DNA from: an uncultured Clostridia bacterium
GTDB lineage: Bacteria; Bacillota; Clostridia; Oscillospirales; Ruminococcaceae
Length of the DNA stretch: 32,935 nt
NCBI GenBank assembly: GCA_948465665.1
Contig: CAOJXI010000004.1
Coordinates: forward strand, 1 to 32,935
Direction of reading: 5' to 3'
Both the position numbers and the translations under genes were made by a program. Within the stretch, counting starts at the first letter, position 1. Every line of letters starts with the position of its first letter. This document shows positions 1 to 8,391 of this stretch, piece after piece. Under the pieces are notes generated by a model, which was not told where the DNA came from, searched no databases, and worked only from the letters and a program-made list of their open reading frames with translations.

Positions 1-100
1 TTCTCTTGCAGCCATCCAGCAAACCAACGGTTTGCGATGATGGCGTACCGAAAGCAGCAAACCCTAAAATTTTTCGTCGAACTCACGTTATGATAAAACC
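1..100 (-). repeat. Partial copy (A) of a dispersed hairpin-rich intergenic repeat, truncated by the window start
   Basis: Reverse complement reads ATAACGTGAGTTCGACG...TTTCGGTACGCCATCATCGCAAACCGTTGGTTTGCTGGATGGCTGCAAGAGAA. It matches the repeats at 15992, 24423 and 32881. Confidence 0.85.
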
Positions 101-124
101 AAAAGAATGGGGGGAGGAGTATCC

Positions 125-994
125 ATGTTACAAACAATTTCAAAGCCGACGGAGCTGGTTCTGCCTGATACAGAAAGGCTATCCCTTGCCCAAACCCTGG
201 ACTGCGGGCAGAGCTTTCGCTGGACTTTTCAGAATGATGGTACATGGATTGGGGTTGTCGGGAAACGCGTGCTTTGGGTTAAAGAGGAAAAGGGCAAGCT
301 TTTAGCAGGATGCCTGTCCAGAGCGGAAACAGATGGAGAAATGGAACCTTTTTTAAGGGAATACTTTGATTTGGATACAGACTATCAGAAAATCCAAAGA
401 CTATGTGGAAGCAATCCGGTATTAAAAGAAGCGGCGGCATTTGCAGGGGGAATCCATATCCTGCGGCAGGAGCCTTGGGAAGCCTTGTGTACCTTTATTT
501 TGAGCCAAAATAATAATATCAAACGTATTACAGGGCTGGTTGAACGCCTTTGCGAAAATTTTGGGGAACCTATTTTGACCATAGATGGAAGGAAATATTT
601 TTCGTTTCCAACTGCGGAAGTCCTTGCATCCCAAACTGAGGAAGGGCTTGCCCCTGTGCGGTGCGGATTCCGAGCGAAATATGTTTTAGACGCGGCGAAA
701 AAGGTTTCTTCCGGCAAAATTGATTTGGATGCCCTGCGGGAAATCCCCACACAGGAAGCAATGGATATTTTGATGGGAATTAAAGGGGTTGGCCCTAAAG
801 TGGCACAATGCGCGCTGCTTTTTGGGATGCACAAATTGGACTGCCTTCCAAGGGATGTTTGGATTGGCAGGGCAATGGACAGGCTTTTCCCGGAGGGGTT
901 CCCCCAGGAGGTTCTGCCAATTGCCGGCGTGGCGCAGCAGTATTTGTTCCATTATGTCAGATGCTATCCTGAAATTTTGGAGGATGAAAAATAA
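125..994 (+). CDS. ogg: 8-oxoguanine DNA glycosylase (OGG1-type HhH-GPD)
   Basis: ORF 107-994; the ATG at 125 follows GGGGAGGAG. Contains the HhH-GPD motif IKGVGPKVAQCALL with catalytic Lys and PRDVWI with catalytic Asp. Confidence 0.88.
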   Translation: MLQTISKPTELVLPDTERLSLAQTLDCGQSFRWTFQNDGTWIGVVGKRVLWVKEEKGKLLAGCLSRAETDGEMEPFLREYFDLDTDYQKIQRLCGSNPVLKEAAAFAGGIHILRQEPWEALCTFILSQNNNIKRITGLVERLCENFGEPILTIDGRKYFSFPTAEVLASQTEEGLAPVRCGFRAKYVLDAAKKVSSGKIDLDALREIPTQEAMDILMGIKGVGPKVAQCALLFGMHKLDCLPRDVWIGRAMDRLFPEGFPQEVLPIAGVAQQYLFHYVRCYPEILEDEK

Positions 995-995
995 G

Positions 996-2111
996 ATGTA
1001 CACGCTGATGAATAAAAATGTCCCCCTGATTGACTTTCACTGGGAAGAATCAAAACTGCGGGGCTGGTATACAGCAGAAGATAAAATTTATCAAAAACCG
1101 TGGTTTATCCATGATTTGAATATTTGGATAGAAAACAGAAGCATTACAAAACATCGGGAGCATATGTCCAAACTTTTGAAGGATTTGGGGCTGAAGAATA
1201 CAAAAAGCATTATTGATTTTTCAAAGGGCTTAGCCCTTACAGATACTTTATGGATAAATGTGGATGATAAATATACCTGGGAGAAAGTAAACCTGTTTGA
1301 CAATGAATTTGACCAGGTAATTGAAAAGATTGCCTTTGACGGGGGGATGTACGGGGCGCATTTTTCCACAACATCGCCGGAATTCGGAACAGATGGAAGT
1401 TTTGCCAAGTGCTGGCACAGGGAAGCAGATGGAACGATTTATCTTTATAAGCAGGGCTCATCCGGCGCAGCAAATACGGGAAAAGAGGTTTACAGTGAAA
1501 TGTATGCCTCCCAGATACTGGATAACTTAGGATACCCCCATGTAAAATATGATATCATCCAATATAGGGGATGCCTGGTCTCCCGCTGTCCCCTGTTTAC
1601 CAGCCAGAAAGAAATGCTGCTTCCAAGTACAGTTTTATTGGAGCCTGGGAAAGTTTCCTTTGGGGGGCTTCTTGAACGCTGCCGGGATTTGGGGATATTG
1701 CCGCAGTTAGCGGAGTATATGATTTTAGACGCCATTATATTGAACACCGACAGGCATTTGGGAAATATAGGGATATTATGCGATGCGGATACCTTTGAAA
1801 TCAAAGGGCTGTCTCCTATCTATGATAATGGCGTTTCCCTGTGCTGTTATTATTATACAGACCCCCGCTATCCCAAAGCCGAAACCAGGACGCTGCTGGA
1901 ATACGCTGAATCCCGGATTCCCAGCCTTTATAATGATTTTATTGAAGGGGCTGTGCGGGCAGCCAGCAGGAAACAAATAGAGCATTTATCAGTTTTATCA
2001 AATTTTAAGTTTGACTTTTCAGGAATGTACCAACTGCCGTTGGAACGGGTGCATATGCTGGAGGATTTGGTGAAACAGCAGGTTTCTAAATTGCAGAAAT
2101 ATGTATACTGA
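996..2111 (+). CDS. HipA-like kinase-fold protein
   Basis: ORF frame 789-2111, probable start 996 downstream of GGAGG. ILNTDRHLGNIGIL (catalytic-loop type D-R-H-x-x-N) and SPIYDNG resemble the HipA C-terminal kinase domain. Confidence 0.6.
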   Translation: MYTLMNKNVPLIDFHWEESKLRGWYTAEDKIYQKPWFIHDLNIWIENRSITKHREHMSKLLKDLGLKNTKSIIDFSKGLALTDTLWINVDDKYTWEKVNLFDNEFDQVIEKIAFDGGMYGAHFSTTSPEFGTDGSFAKCWHREADGTIYLYKQGSSGAANTGKEVYSEMYASQILDNLGYPHVKYDIIQYRGCLVSRCPLFTSQKEMLLPSTVLLEPGKVSFGGLLERCRDLGILPQLAEYMILDAIILNTDRHLGNIGILCDADTFEIKGLSPIYDNGVSLCCYYYTDPRYPKAETRTLLEYAESRIPSLYNDFIEGAVRAASRKQIEHLSVLSNFKFDFSGMYQLPLERVHMLEDLVKQQVSKLQKYVY

Positions 2112-2127
2112 AAAGGGGGATTAAATC

Positions 2128-3480
2128 GTGAAAGTGGAGCAGTTTGTAAAATTGGCAGCGGTTACAATAACAGCGGCGGTATTGGGAGGATGTACAGCCC
2201 CGCAGACTCCTGGGCCGAAAGCAGATGAACCCCCGACAGTGCTGGGAGAATTTGCCAAACTGGATGAAGAAAAAGGAAACTGGATGAGCCTTACACCAGA
2301 ACAGAGGATGGAGGATTTTGATTACCTTTATCAAACATTGACAGAGAATTTTCCCTACATCCACGTGATAAAGCGGATGATAGGAAAGGACATAAACGAA
2401 TTGTACCAGCAATACCGTTCCAAAGAGGAATACTTTGAGACAGACGCGAAATTTTTCGCCATGCTGGAACAGTTTACCAGGGAAACGGAAGGGCTGGGGC
2501 ATTTTAATATGCTTTCCCCTTTTGAATACGCAGATTATGCAGAAATGTATTCCCAAAAGCCGATCTTTAAGAAAAATCCTGACAATTTAAAACGTTGGAG
2601 CCAAAATTCAGAAGTCCTGCACAACGAAACTACTGTTACCAGTTATACCAAAATGGCAGAGGTCTTTTATCCAGTCTATGATGAAGTCATGGAATATTAC
2701 GAAAATTTAGAAAAAGAATCTGTATCATCAGGGCTCCCCCAAAACCAAGATGTGGCAGCAGGGACTTCCAATGTAGAAACAAAAATCCTGGAACAAGGTA
2801 AAATTGCATATATTGCAGTCAATTCCCTTGCAACAGAGTGCTATGAGCGGGACAAAGAAATTCTGTTTAATTTTTATAAGCAAATTAAAGACTACCCTCA
2901 TGTTATTTTTGATTTTACCCAAAACGGCGGCGGCAACACCTCCTATTTCAACGATTTGATTGTTGCCCCCAATATTGATGAAGTCCTTGCAGTGGATGTG
3001 TATTGGTTTATGAAGGATGGGGATTATAACAAGAAGTTCGTTTTGCCTTCCATGTACCGCCCTATCTCTGAAGCGCCAAGCCTTCCCCAAATGAATCCAG
3101 AGGATTTTGCAGATTTTGGATTGTTTCGAGAGGTTACGCATCGGGTAACTCCATTATCTTGGGAGAAGGAGCTTCAGGGAAAGTTATGGATATTGGTCAG
3201 CAAACGGGTTTTTTCATCTTCTGAGTATGCAGCGATGTTCTCAAAGGCAACCGGATTCGCTGCGTTGGTAGGAACATCTACCGGAGGGGATGGAATTGGC
3301 CCTGACCCACTTATTGCTGCATTGCCAAACAGCGGCTTCCTTTTTAGATATTCATCGGTTTATGGGACTACCCCTGATGGAACCAGCAGCCAGGAATTTG
3401 GGACGGAACCGGATATCGTCTCGCCAGAGGGGGAAACACCTCTGGAAACCTGCCTGAAAGCAATAGCAGAATTGGGATAA
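2128..3480 (+). CDS. S41-family peptidase-like lipoprotein (paralog 1)
   Basis: Signal peptide with lipobox LGGC; NGGGNTSYF and VFSSSEYAAMFSKATGFAALVGTSTGGDG motifs of S41/tail-specific proteases. Confidence 0.75.
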   Translation: MKVEQFVKLAAVTITAAVLGGCTAPQTPGPKADEPPTVLGEFAKLDEEKGNWMSLTPEQRMEDFDYLYQTLTENFPYIHVIKRMIGKDINELYQQYRSKEEYFETDAKFFAMLEQFTRETEGLGHFNMLSPFEYADYAEMYSQKPIFKKNPDNLKRWSQNSEVLHNETTVTSYTKMAEVFYPVYDEVMEYYENLEKESVSSGLPQNQDVAAGTSNVETKILEQGKIAYIAVNSLATECYERDKEILFNFYKQIKDYPHVIFDFTQNGGGNTSYFNDLIVAPNIDEVLAVDVYWFMKDGDYNKKFVLPSMYRPISEAPSLPQMNPEDFADFGLFREVTHRVTPLSWEKELQGKLWILVSKRVFSSSEYAAMFSKATGFAALVGTSTGGDGIGPDPLIAALPNSGFLFRYSSVYGTTPDGTSSQEFGTEPDIVSPEGETPLETCLKAIAELG

Positions 3481-3508
3481 GGGTTTTACATTTTTAAGGA
3501 AAATCGCA

Positions 3509-3556
3509 GGTATATCCAAGAGCCTGAACAGTCTCTTGGATATACCTATATTTTTT
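3509..3556 (+). terminator. Intrinsic terminator after S41 paralog 1
   Basis: GGTATATCCAAGAG/CTCTTGGATATACC 14-bp stem followed by TATATTTTTT. Confidence 0.8.
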
Positions 3557-3635
3557 GAAGTAATCGGCATAGGTCAACTGTTATATAAGTATAAGGCGGA
3601 AAAATTTTCAGACTATTCAAACCGTCTTAACAATA

Positions 3636-3675
3636 AACTATTATAATAGTTCAAAATAAACTATTGGAATAGTTT
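3636..3675. promoter_or_regulatory. Two tandem palindromes upstream of S41 paralog 2
   Basis: AACTATTATAATAGTT (3636-3651) and AAACTATTGGAATAGTTT (3658-3675); the first covers a TATAAT. Confidence 0.6.
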
Positions 3676-3693
3676 AGAAAAGAGGAATACAAC

Positions 3694-5043
3694 ATGATAA
3701 AAGAACGGTTTGTAAAATTAGCGGCAGTTTCAGCATTAGCGGTATTTCTGGGAGGGTGTGCAGCCCCGCAGCCATCGGGGCAGGCGCCCAGCGAAGAACC
3801 AACTGTTTTAGGGGAGTTTGTGAAGCTTGACAGCCAAGAGGGGAACTGGCTGGACATTACACGGGAGCAAAGGTTAGAGGATTTCGCTTATCTCTATCAA
3901 ACCCTGAAGGAAAATTACCCATACTTCCATGTTGTCCAGCGGATGACAGGAAAGGATATGGAAAAGCTTTATCAGGAATATCAGGAAAAGGTAAGAACCT
4001 GCGATACCGACGCAAAATTCTTTGTAATCCTTGACCAGTTTACCAGAGCAGCAGAAATGATCGGCCATTTAAGCACCATATCGCCGCTGGATTACCCATG
4101 GCTTAAAGAGGCATATTCGGAACCTTCAGGGGATGGCTATGAAGATGGGTCACGCATGAAACGCATTGGAGAGGCGTATACCAATGAACGGACAGCCTTC
4201 TGTTATGAAAAAATGGACGAAGTATTCTGGCCGGTATTTGATGAAGTTATGGAATATTACGACAGTTTAGAGGAAGACAGTTCCCAGCCGGAAAGCGTCC
4301 CCGAAAACCGGGACGACCCCCAGGAACCCAGCAATGTGGAAACTCAAATATTGGAGCCGGGAAAAACCGCCTATATCAAAATCAATTCCTTTGATATGGC
4401 GGGCTATGAGCAGGATAAAAAGGTATTGTTTGATTTTTATGGGCAGGTAAAGGATTATCCCCATGTTATATTTGACCTCAGCGAAAACGGGGGCGGCGGG
4501 ATGTCCTATTTTGATGATTTAATCGCTGCGCCGAATATTGACAAAACGCTTTCCACAGATGTATATATGTTTATGAAAGCTGGGGATTATAATGGGAAAT
4601 TTATAGATTTTTCAGAATTCCAGCCAATCAGCGAAGCCCCTTCCCTTCCCCGCATGAACCAGGAGGATTTTGCAGGTTTTGATTTGTATATGCCGCTAAC
4701 TTATCAGGTTGAGCCGCTGTCAAGTGAAAAAATGCTGAATGGGAAGCTGTGGATGCTGGTCAGCGAAAATGTATTTTCCTCGTCAGAATACGCGGCGATG
4801 TTTACCAAGGCGACAGGGTTTGCAGAGCTGGTGGGAACCACTACCAGCGGGGATGGGATTGGGATTGACCCGAACCCCATTGTACTGCCTCACAGCGGGT
4901 TTTTAGTGCGGTACAGCCCGATTTATGGCGTGACCCCGGACGGGGCCAGCAGCCAGGAATTTGGGACGGAACCGGATATCATTTCGCCGAAAGGGGAATC
5001 GGCTTTGGATACCTGTTTGAAAGAAATTGAGAAGATGGGGTAA
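3694..5043 (+). CDS. S41-family peptidase-like lipoprotein (paralog 2)
   Basis: Lipobox LGGC; same architecture and motifs as 2128-3480 along its full length. Confidence 0.75.
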   Translation: MIKERFVKLAAVSALAVFLGGCAAPQPSGQAPSEEPTVLGEFVKLDSQEGNWLDITREQRLEDFAYLYQTLKENYPYFHVVQRMTGKDMEKLYQEYQEKVRTCDTDAKFFVILDQFTRAAEMIGHLSTISPLDYPWLKEAYSEPSGDGYEDGSRMKRIGEAYTNERTAFCYEKMDEVFWPVFDEVMEYYDSLEEDSSQPESVPENRDDPQEPSNVETQILEPGKTAYIKINSFDMAGYEQDKKVLFDFYGQVKDYPHVIFDLSENGGGGMSYFDDLIAAPNIDKTLSTDVYMFMKAGDYNGKFIDFSEFQPISEAPSLPRMNQEDFAGFDLYMPLTYQVEPLSSEKMLNGKLWMLVSENVFSSSEYAAMFTKATGFAELVGTTTSGDGIGIDPNPIVLPHSGFLVRYSPIYGVTPDGASSQEFGTEPDIISPKGESALDTCLKEIEKMG

Positions 5044-5142
5044 ATCATTATTCACATATTGAGAATATACGATTGCTTTTTTCATGGTATTGAGGTATAA
5101 TTTTTATAGACGGGTATCATAAAACCAGGAAGAGGCGGTGTT

Positions 5143-5652
5143 ATGGCAAAGGTTTTTGATGTTGCGAGGTATATTCTGAACCATGCCGGCGAAATGACCA
5201 CAATGAAACTGGAAAAACTGGTTTATTATTGCCAAGCGTGGTCGCTGGCATGGGATGGCGTTCCCCTGTTTGAAGAAGATTTCCAAGCATGGGCGAACGG
5301 CCCGGTTTGCCCGGAACTGTTTGCAACGCATAAGGGATGCTTCTGGCTTGGCGAGGATTACTATAATAATTATGAACCGTATCAATTTACGCCATCCCAA
5401 ATGGAGACTATGGATGCAGTTCTGGAAGGATATGGGGACAAAGAACCGCAATGGCTGAGTGAACTGACACATAAAGAGCGTCCATGGCGTGAAACCCGCA
5501 GGGGGATAAAGCCAGGTGAATTCTGTGATTTGGTTATTTCCAAAGACCTGATGCAGGAATATTATGGGGACTTGGAAAATGCCGAAGAAAGCAGGCTGGC
5601 AGGGGGAGCAGAGGAATGTTTTTCGCTGATTTGTCAGAATGGACAGGGATAA
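5143..5652 (+). CDS. Panacea-domain (DUF4065/GepA/SocA-like) protein, putative antitoxin
   Basis: N-terminus VARYILNHAGEMTTMKLEKLVYYCQAWSLAWDGVPLFEEDFQAWANGPVCPELF is typical of the DUF4065/Panacea family. Confidence 0.85.
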   Translation: MAKVFDVARYILNHAGEMTTMKLEKLVYYCQAWSLAWDGVPLFEEDFQAWANGPVCPELFATHKGCFWLGEDYYNNYEPYQFTPSQMETMDAVLEGYGDKEPQWLSELTHKERPWRETRRGIKPGEFCDLVISKDLMQEYYGDLENAEESRLAGGAEECFSLICQNGQG

Positions 5653-6296
5653 ATGTCATTCTCAGGATGATCGCTGCTTTTGTATTAGGCGCGTTAATCG
5701 GCATAGACCGCGGGGCAAAGAGGAGGGGCGGCGGTGCCAGAACCGACGCGGCAGTCTGTCTTGGGGCTGCCATGGTGGTAATGACCGGGCAGTATATGGA
5801 AATGCGTTACCAGGGTACAACAGATGTGGCAAGGATGGCTTCGCAGGTGGTAAGCGGCGTGGGCTTTCTGGGAGCGGGTTCTATTATTGTTTCCCGGCAT
5901 CAGGTAAAGGGGCTTACATCGGCGGCGGGAATATGGGTTTGTGCCTGTATTGGGCTGGCGGTAGGAATCGGATTTGTAGACGGCGCGGTTTTAGCAACGC
6001 TTATCCTGCTGGGCGGGCTTCATGTCCTTCCAATGATAGAGACAAAGGTATATAAACATTCCAGATATATGGTTCTCCAAATAGAGGCGGCGGAAGGCGG
6101 AACTTCCATAGAGCTTATGCGGAAGCTTAGGTCGGATGGGTGTATTGTGGATTTATTTGAGGTGGACAGGGCGGGAACAGATACAAAATGCTTTCTGATT
6201 ACGCTTACAGTCTGTATTCCCCGCAGGCTCAACCGGGAACAGTATTTGGAAAGCCTGATGGAAATCGGAGGGGTTCTTTCAGTTGATCATATATGA
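5616..6296 (+). CDS. mgtC: MgtC/SapB family membrane protein
   Basis: RMIAAFVLGALIGIDRGAKRRGGGARTDAAVCLGAAMVVMTG and VVSGVGFLGAGSII match the MgtC/SapB family. Overlaps the preceding CDS by 37 nt. Confidence 0.88.
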   Translation: MFFADLSEWTGINVILRMIAAFVLGALIGIDRGAKRRGGGARTDAAVCLGAAMVVMTGQYMEMRYQGTTDVARMASQVVSGVGFLGAGSIIVSRHQVKGLTSAAGIWVCACIGLAVGIGFVDGAVLATLILLGGLHVLPMIETKVYKHSRYMVLQIEAAEGGTSIELMRKLRSDGCIVDLFEVDRAGTDTKCFLITLTVCIPRRLNREQYLESLMEIGGVLSVDHI

Positions 6297-6387
6297 AGAT
6301 AGAAAATTTTTATTTAGGGGAGCGGGTTGCAAGTTTTGTGATTTTGTTATAAAATAATAATGATAAAGTATATTGGAGGTGTTAAAG

Positions 6388-6585
6388 ATGGCTACCTCAA
6401 GTATTCAGAAAACATTTATTGTTTCAGGGCAGGAGCAAGTTGAGAAATTTGCGGATGCCATTGAAAAATCCTATCAGGAATCTTTAACAAATCTTGAAAG
6501 AGAACCCGTTAAATATAAAGAACTGCATGGGCCAGAAGAAATAACACAATTTATGGAAAGATGGAAAAAAGCACATGAATCATGA
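6388..6585 (+). CDS. Short putative antitoxin of a GNAT-type TA module
   Basis: GGAGGTG RBS; 65-aa protein MATSSIQKTFIVSGQEQVEKFADAIEKSYQES...; stop overlaps the start of the downstream GNAT frame. Confidence 0.6.
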   Translation: MATSSIQKTFIVSGQEQVEKFADAIEKSYQESLTNLEREPVKYKELHGPEEITQFMERWKKAHES

Positions 6586-7176
6586 ATTTTCCGTTATAAA
6601 CATTCGGGAATATCTTGATCTGGGATTAGAAGGAGAGAATCTGCTAAACCAGGTTCTCTCTACTTTTTCATGTGAAAAAACCGCGATGTAGAACGTTTTT
6701 TGTTGAACCAGGCAACCCTGTTTACAAAGAAAAATCAATCTGTTACATATCTCGTAATATCTACAAAGGAAAGTATTTTGGTTGGTTATTTTACCATTAC
6801 AATCAAAACAATTTTGATTGATGCCACTTCATTCAGTAATACGGTTAAACGGAAAATAGCAAGAGTAGGCGAACAAAATGAGCATAACGGGAATTATACC
6901 CTGTCGGCCTATTTAATTGCCCAGCTAGGAAAAAAATACACTGACAATGCAAATAAAAGAATAACAGGCAACCAACTTTTAACCCTTGCTCTGGAAAAAA
7001 TAAAAGAACTTCAATATATGGCGGGCGGAATGGTTGCATTTTTAGAGGCTGAGGAAAATACAAAATTAATGCGTTTTTATGAATCTGAGAATGGTTTCAT
7101 ACGTTTTAATACCAGATTAACAAAATCAGATGTGGAAAAGAACCATCTTCTTGTTCAATTATTAAAAGTAATATAG
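6575..7176 (+). pseudogene. GNAT acetyltransferase toxin-like gene (TacT-like), interrupted by a -1-type frameshift at the A6 run 6675-6680
   Basis: The ATG 6575 frame gives MNHEFSVINIREYLDLGLEGENLLNQVLSTFSCEK then stops at 6689. The other frame continues NRDVERFLLNQATLFTKKNQSVTYLVIS...LIAQLGKKYTDNANKRITGNQLLTLALEKI...MRFYESENGFIRF. One extra A joins them. Confidence 0.7.
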
Positions 7177-7208
7177 ACTCATCTTCTTAAAATATATTAG
7201 GTAAATAA

Positions 7209-7250
7209 AACCCAGCAATGCCTATTGTACAGCATTGCTGGGTTAATTTT
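7209..7250. terminator. Bidirectional intrinsic terminator
   Basis: AACCCAGCAATGC...GCATTGCTGGGTT 13-bp stem with flanking A/T-rich tracts, between convergent genes. Confidence 0.8.
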
Positions 7251-7252
7251 AA

Positions 7253-8155
7253 TTACATATCTTCCCGCAAAAACCGGAACAATTCCTCCTGTGTCTGGAA
7301 CAGGTCATAATCCCCTGTTAGTTTTCCTGGGTAATGATATAAAGCCCCGTTTTCCTCCTTTTGTCCCAGGATAGAGATTAACTCTTGTTCCCCATAGGTT
7401 TTGGCATACTCTGCAAAAGCCCTCACGCGGGGTTTTTCCAGCATGGGATAGCCGCAGGGGTATTTCTCACATTCCCAGCAGTTTTCTTTTCCGTCCCCTT
7501 TACAGCAGGAATAGCTTTTGCACCAGTCTTTTCCCTTGCAGCCGTCGTTCCGGCATCCCGCGCAGCCCTTATTTTCGCTGCATACGCAGCAGGCAAGGCC
7601 GCAATACGCCATTCCCTTTGCCGGGTCAAAAAAATTCCCTCTGGAACGTTCGTAATACCCCATTCCTGAACGGAATGTTTCAGAAGGCACAAAACCATAC
7701 TTTTCCAGCAGGGGGATACGTCCAGGGGTATTGTCCGCCTTTACTTTCAAACTCCCTGCCCCAAAATCCCGTATCATCTGTAAAACCACAAGGCGGAGCA
7801 GTTCTTCTATGTAACATTCCTTTTCATAGCGGGATGCAATATCTATCCGCAGCACCCCGGTTTCCCCGCCGAAAATTTCCATTGTACCAATGGCGCGGTT
7901 TTCTTTTTTGGGGATGACGGCAAACCGTACATAGTACCCCTTTTGGTATTCCGCAAGCCAAAAGCGGATACATCCTTCCATCTGTTCTATGGAGGTGTAA
8001 TAAAAGTCGCTGGTACAGTTGTCGGTGTTAGCCTTTGAAACGGCTTCCCTGTCTGAATAACATTCCAAAAGGGATTCAGCATCTTCCAGCCTTACCAGAC
8101 GCAGGCGGAAATCCGGCGTTTCATATTCCGGGCAGTGTTTGTATATGTCCATCAT
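7253..8155 (-). CDS. GNAT N-acetyltransferase fused to a cysteine-rich DUF3795-type domain
   Basis: N-terminus is GNAT-like (FRLRLVRLEDAESLLECYSDREAV...NRAIGTMEIFGG...PLLEKYGFVPSETFRSG). C-terminus MAYCGLACCVCSENKGCAGCRNDGCKGKDWCKSYSCC...NCWECEKYPC is DUF3795-like. Confidence 0.75.
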   Translation of the reverse strand: MMDIYKHCPEYETPDFRLRLVRLEDAESLLECYSDREAVSKANTDNCTSDFYYTSIEQMEGCIRFWLAEYQKGYYVRFAVIPKKENRAIGTMEIFGGETGVLRIDIASRYEKECYIEELLRLVVLQMIRDFGAGSLKVKADNTPGRIPLLEKYGFVPSETFRSGMGYYERSRGNFFDPAKGMAYCGLACCVCSENKGCAGCRNDGCKGKDWCKSYSCCKGDGKENCWECEKYPCGYPMLEKPRVRAFAEYAKTYGEQELISILGQKEENGALYHYPGKLTGDYDLFQTQEELFRFLREDM

Positions 8156-8305
8156 TCCTGCTCCTTATTTTTGTAATGTGCTGTAATTTTCTATATGGTT
8201 ATTATAATGCTTAAACATATGTTCTGTCAATAGGCAAAAAATATTGCCATTTTCCTTTTTAAAATAACTTTAACCATGAGAATTTAATAGGATATTTATA
8301 TTACT

Positions 8306-8348
8306 CTACGGAGCGTAGATTGACCGCATATCTTTATCAATATATACT
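8306..8348 (+). promoter_or_regulatory. Promoter with adjacent palindromic site for the flavodoxin-like gene
   Basis: TTGACC (8320-8325), 17-bp spacer, TATACT (8343-8348); palindrome CTACG-GAG-CGTAG at 8306-8318 just upstream. Confidence 0.6.
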
Positions 8349-8391
8349 CAAATAGGATTCCCAAAATATATTGAAAGAAGTGGTTATATCA

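Noticed and set aside
385-834. Antisense ORF (149 aa, minus strand) inside ogg
   Set aside because: Shadow ORF opposite a gene with clear glycosylase motifs; no RBS or recognisable domain.
6675-6680. Programmed -1 frameshift as the preferred explanation for the split GNAT toxin
   Set aside because: The A run does not sit as X XXY YYZ in the incoming frame (GAA AAA ACC); a simple A indel is more likely.
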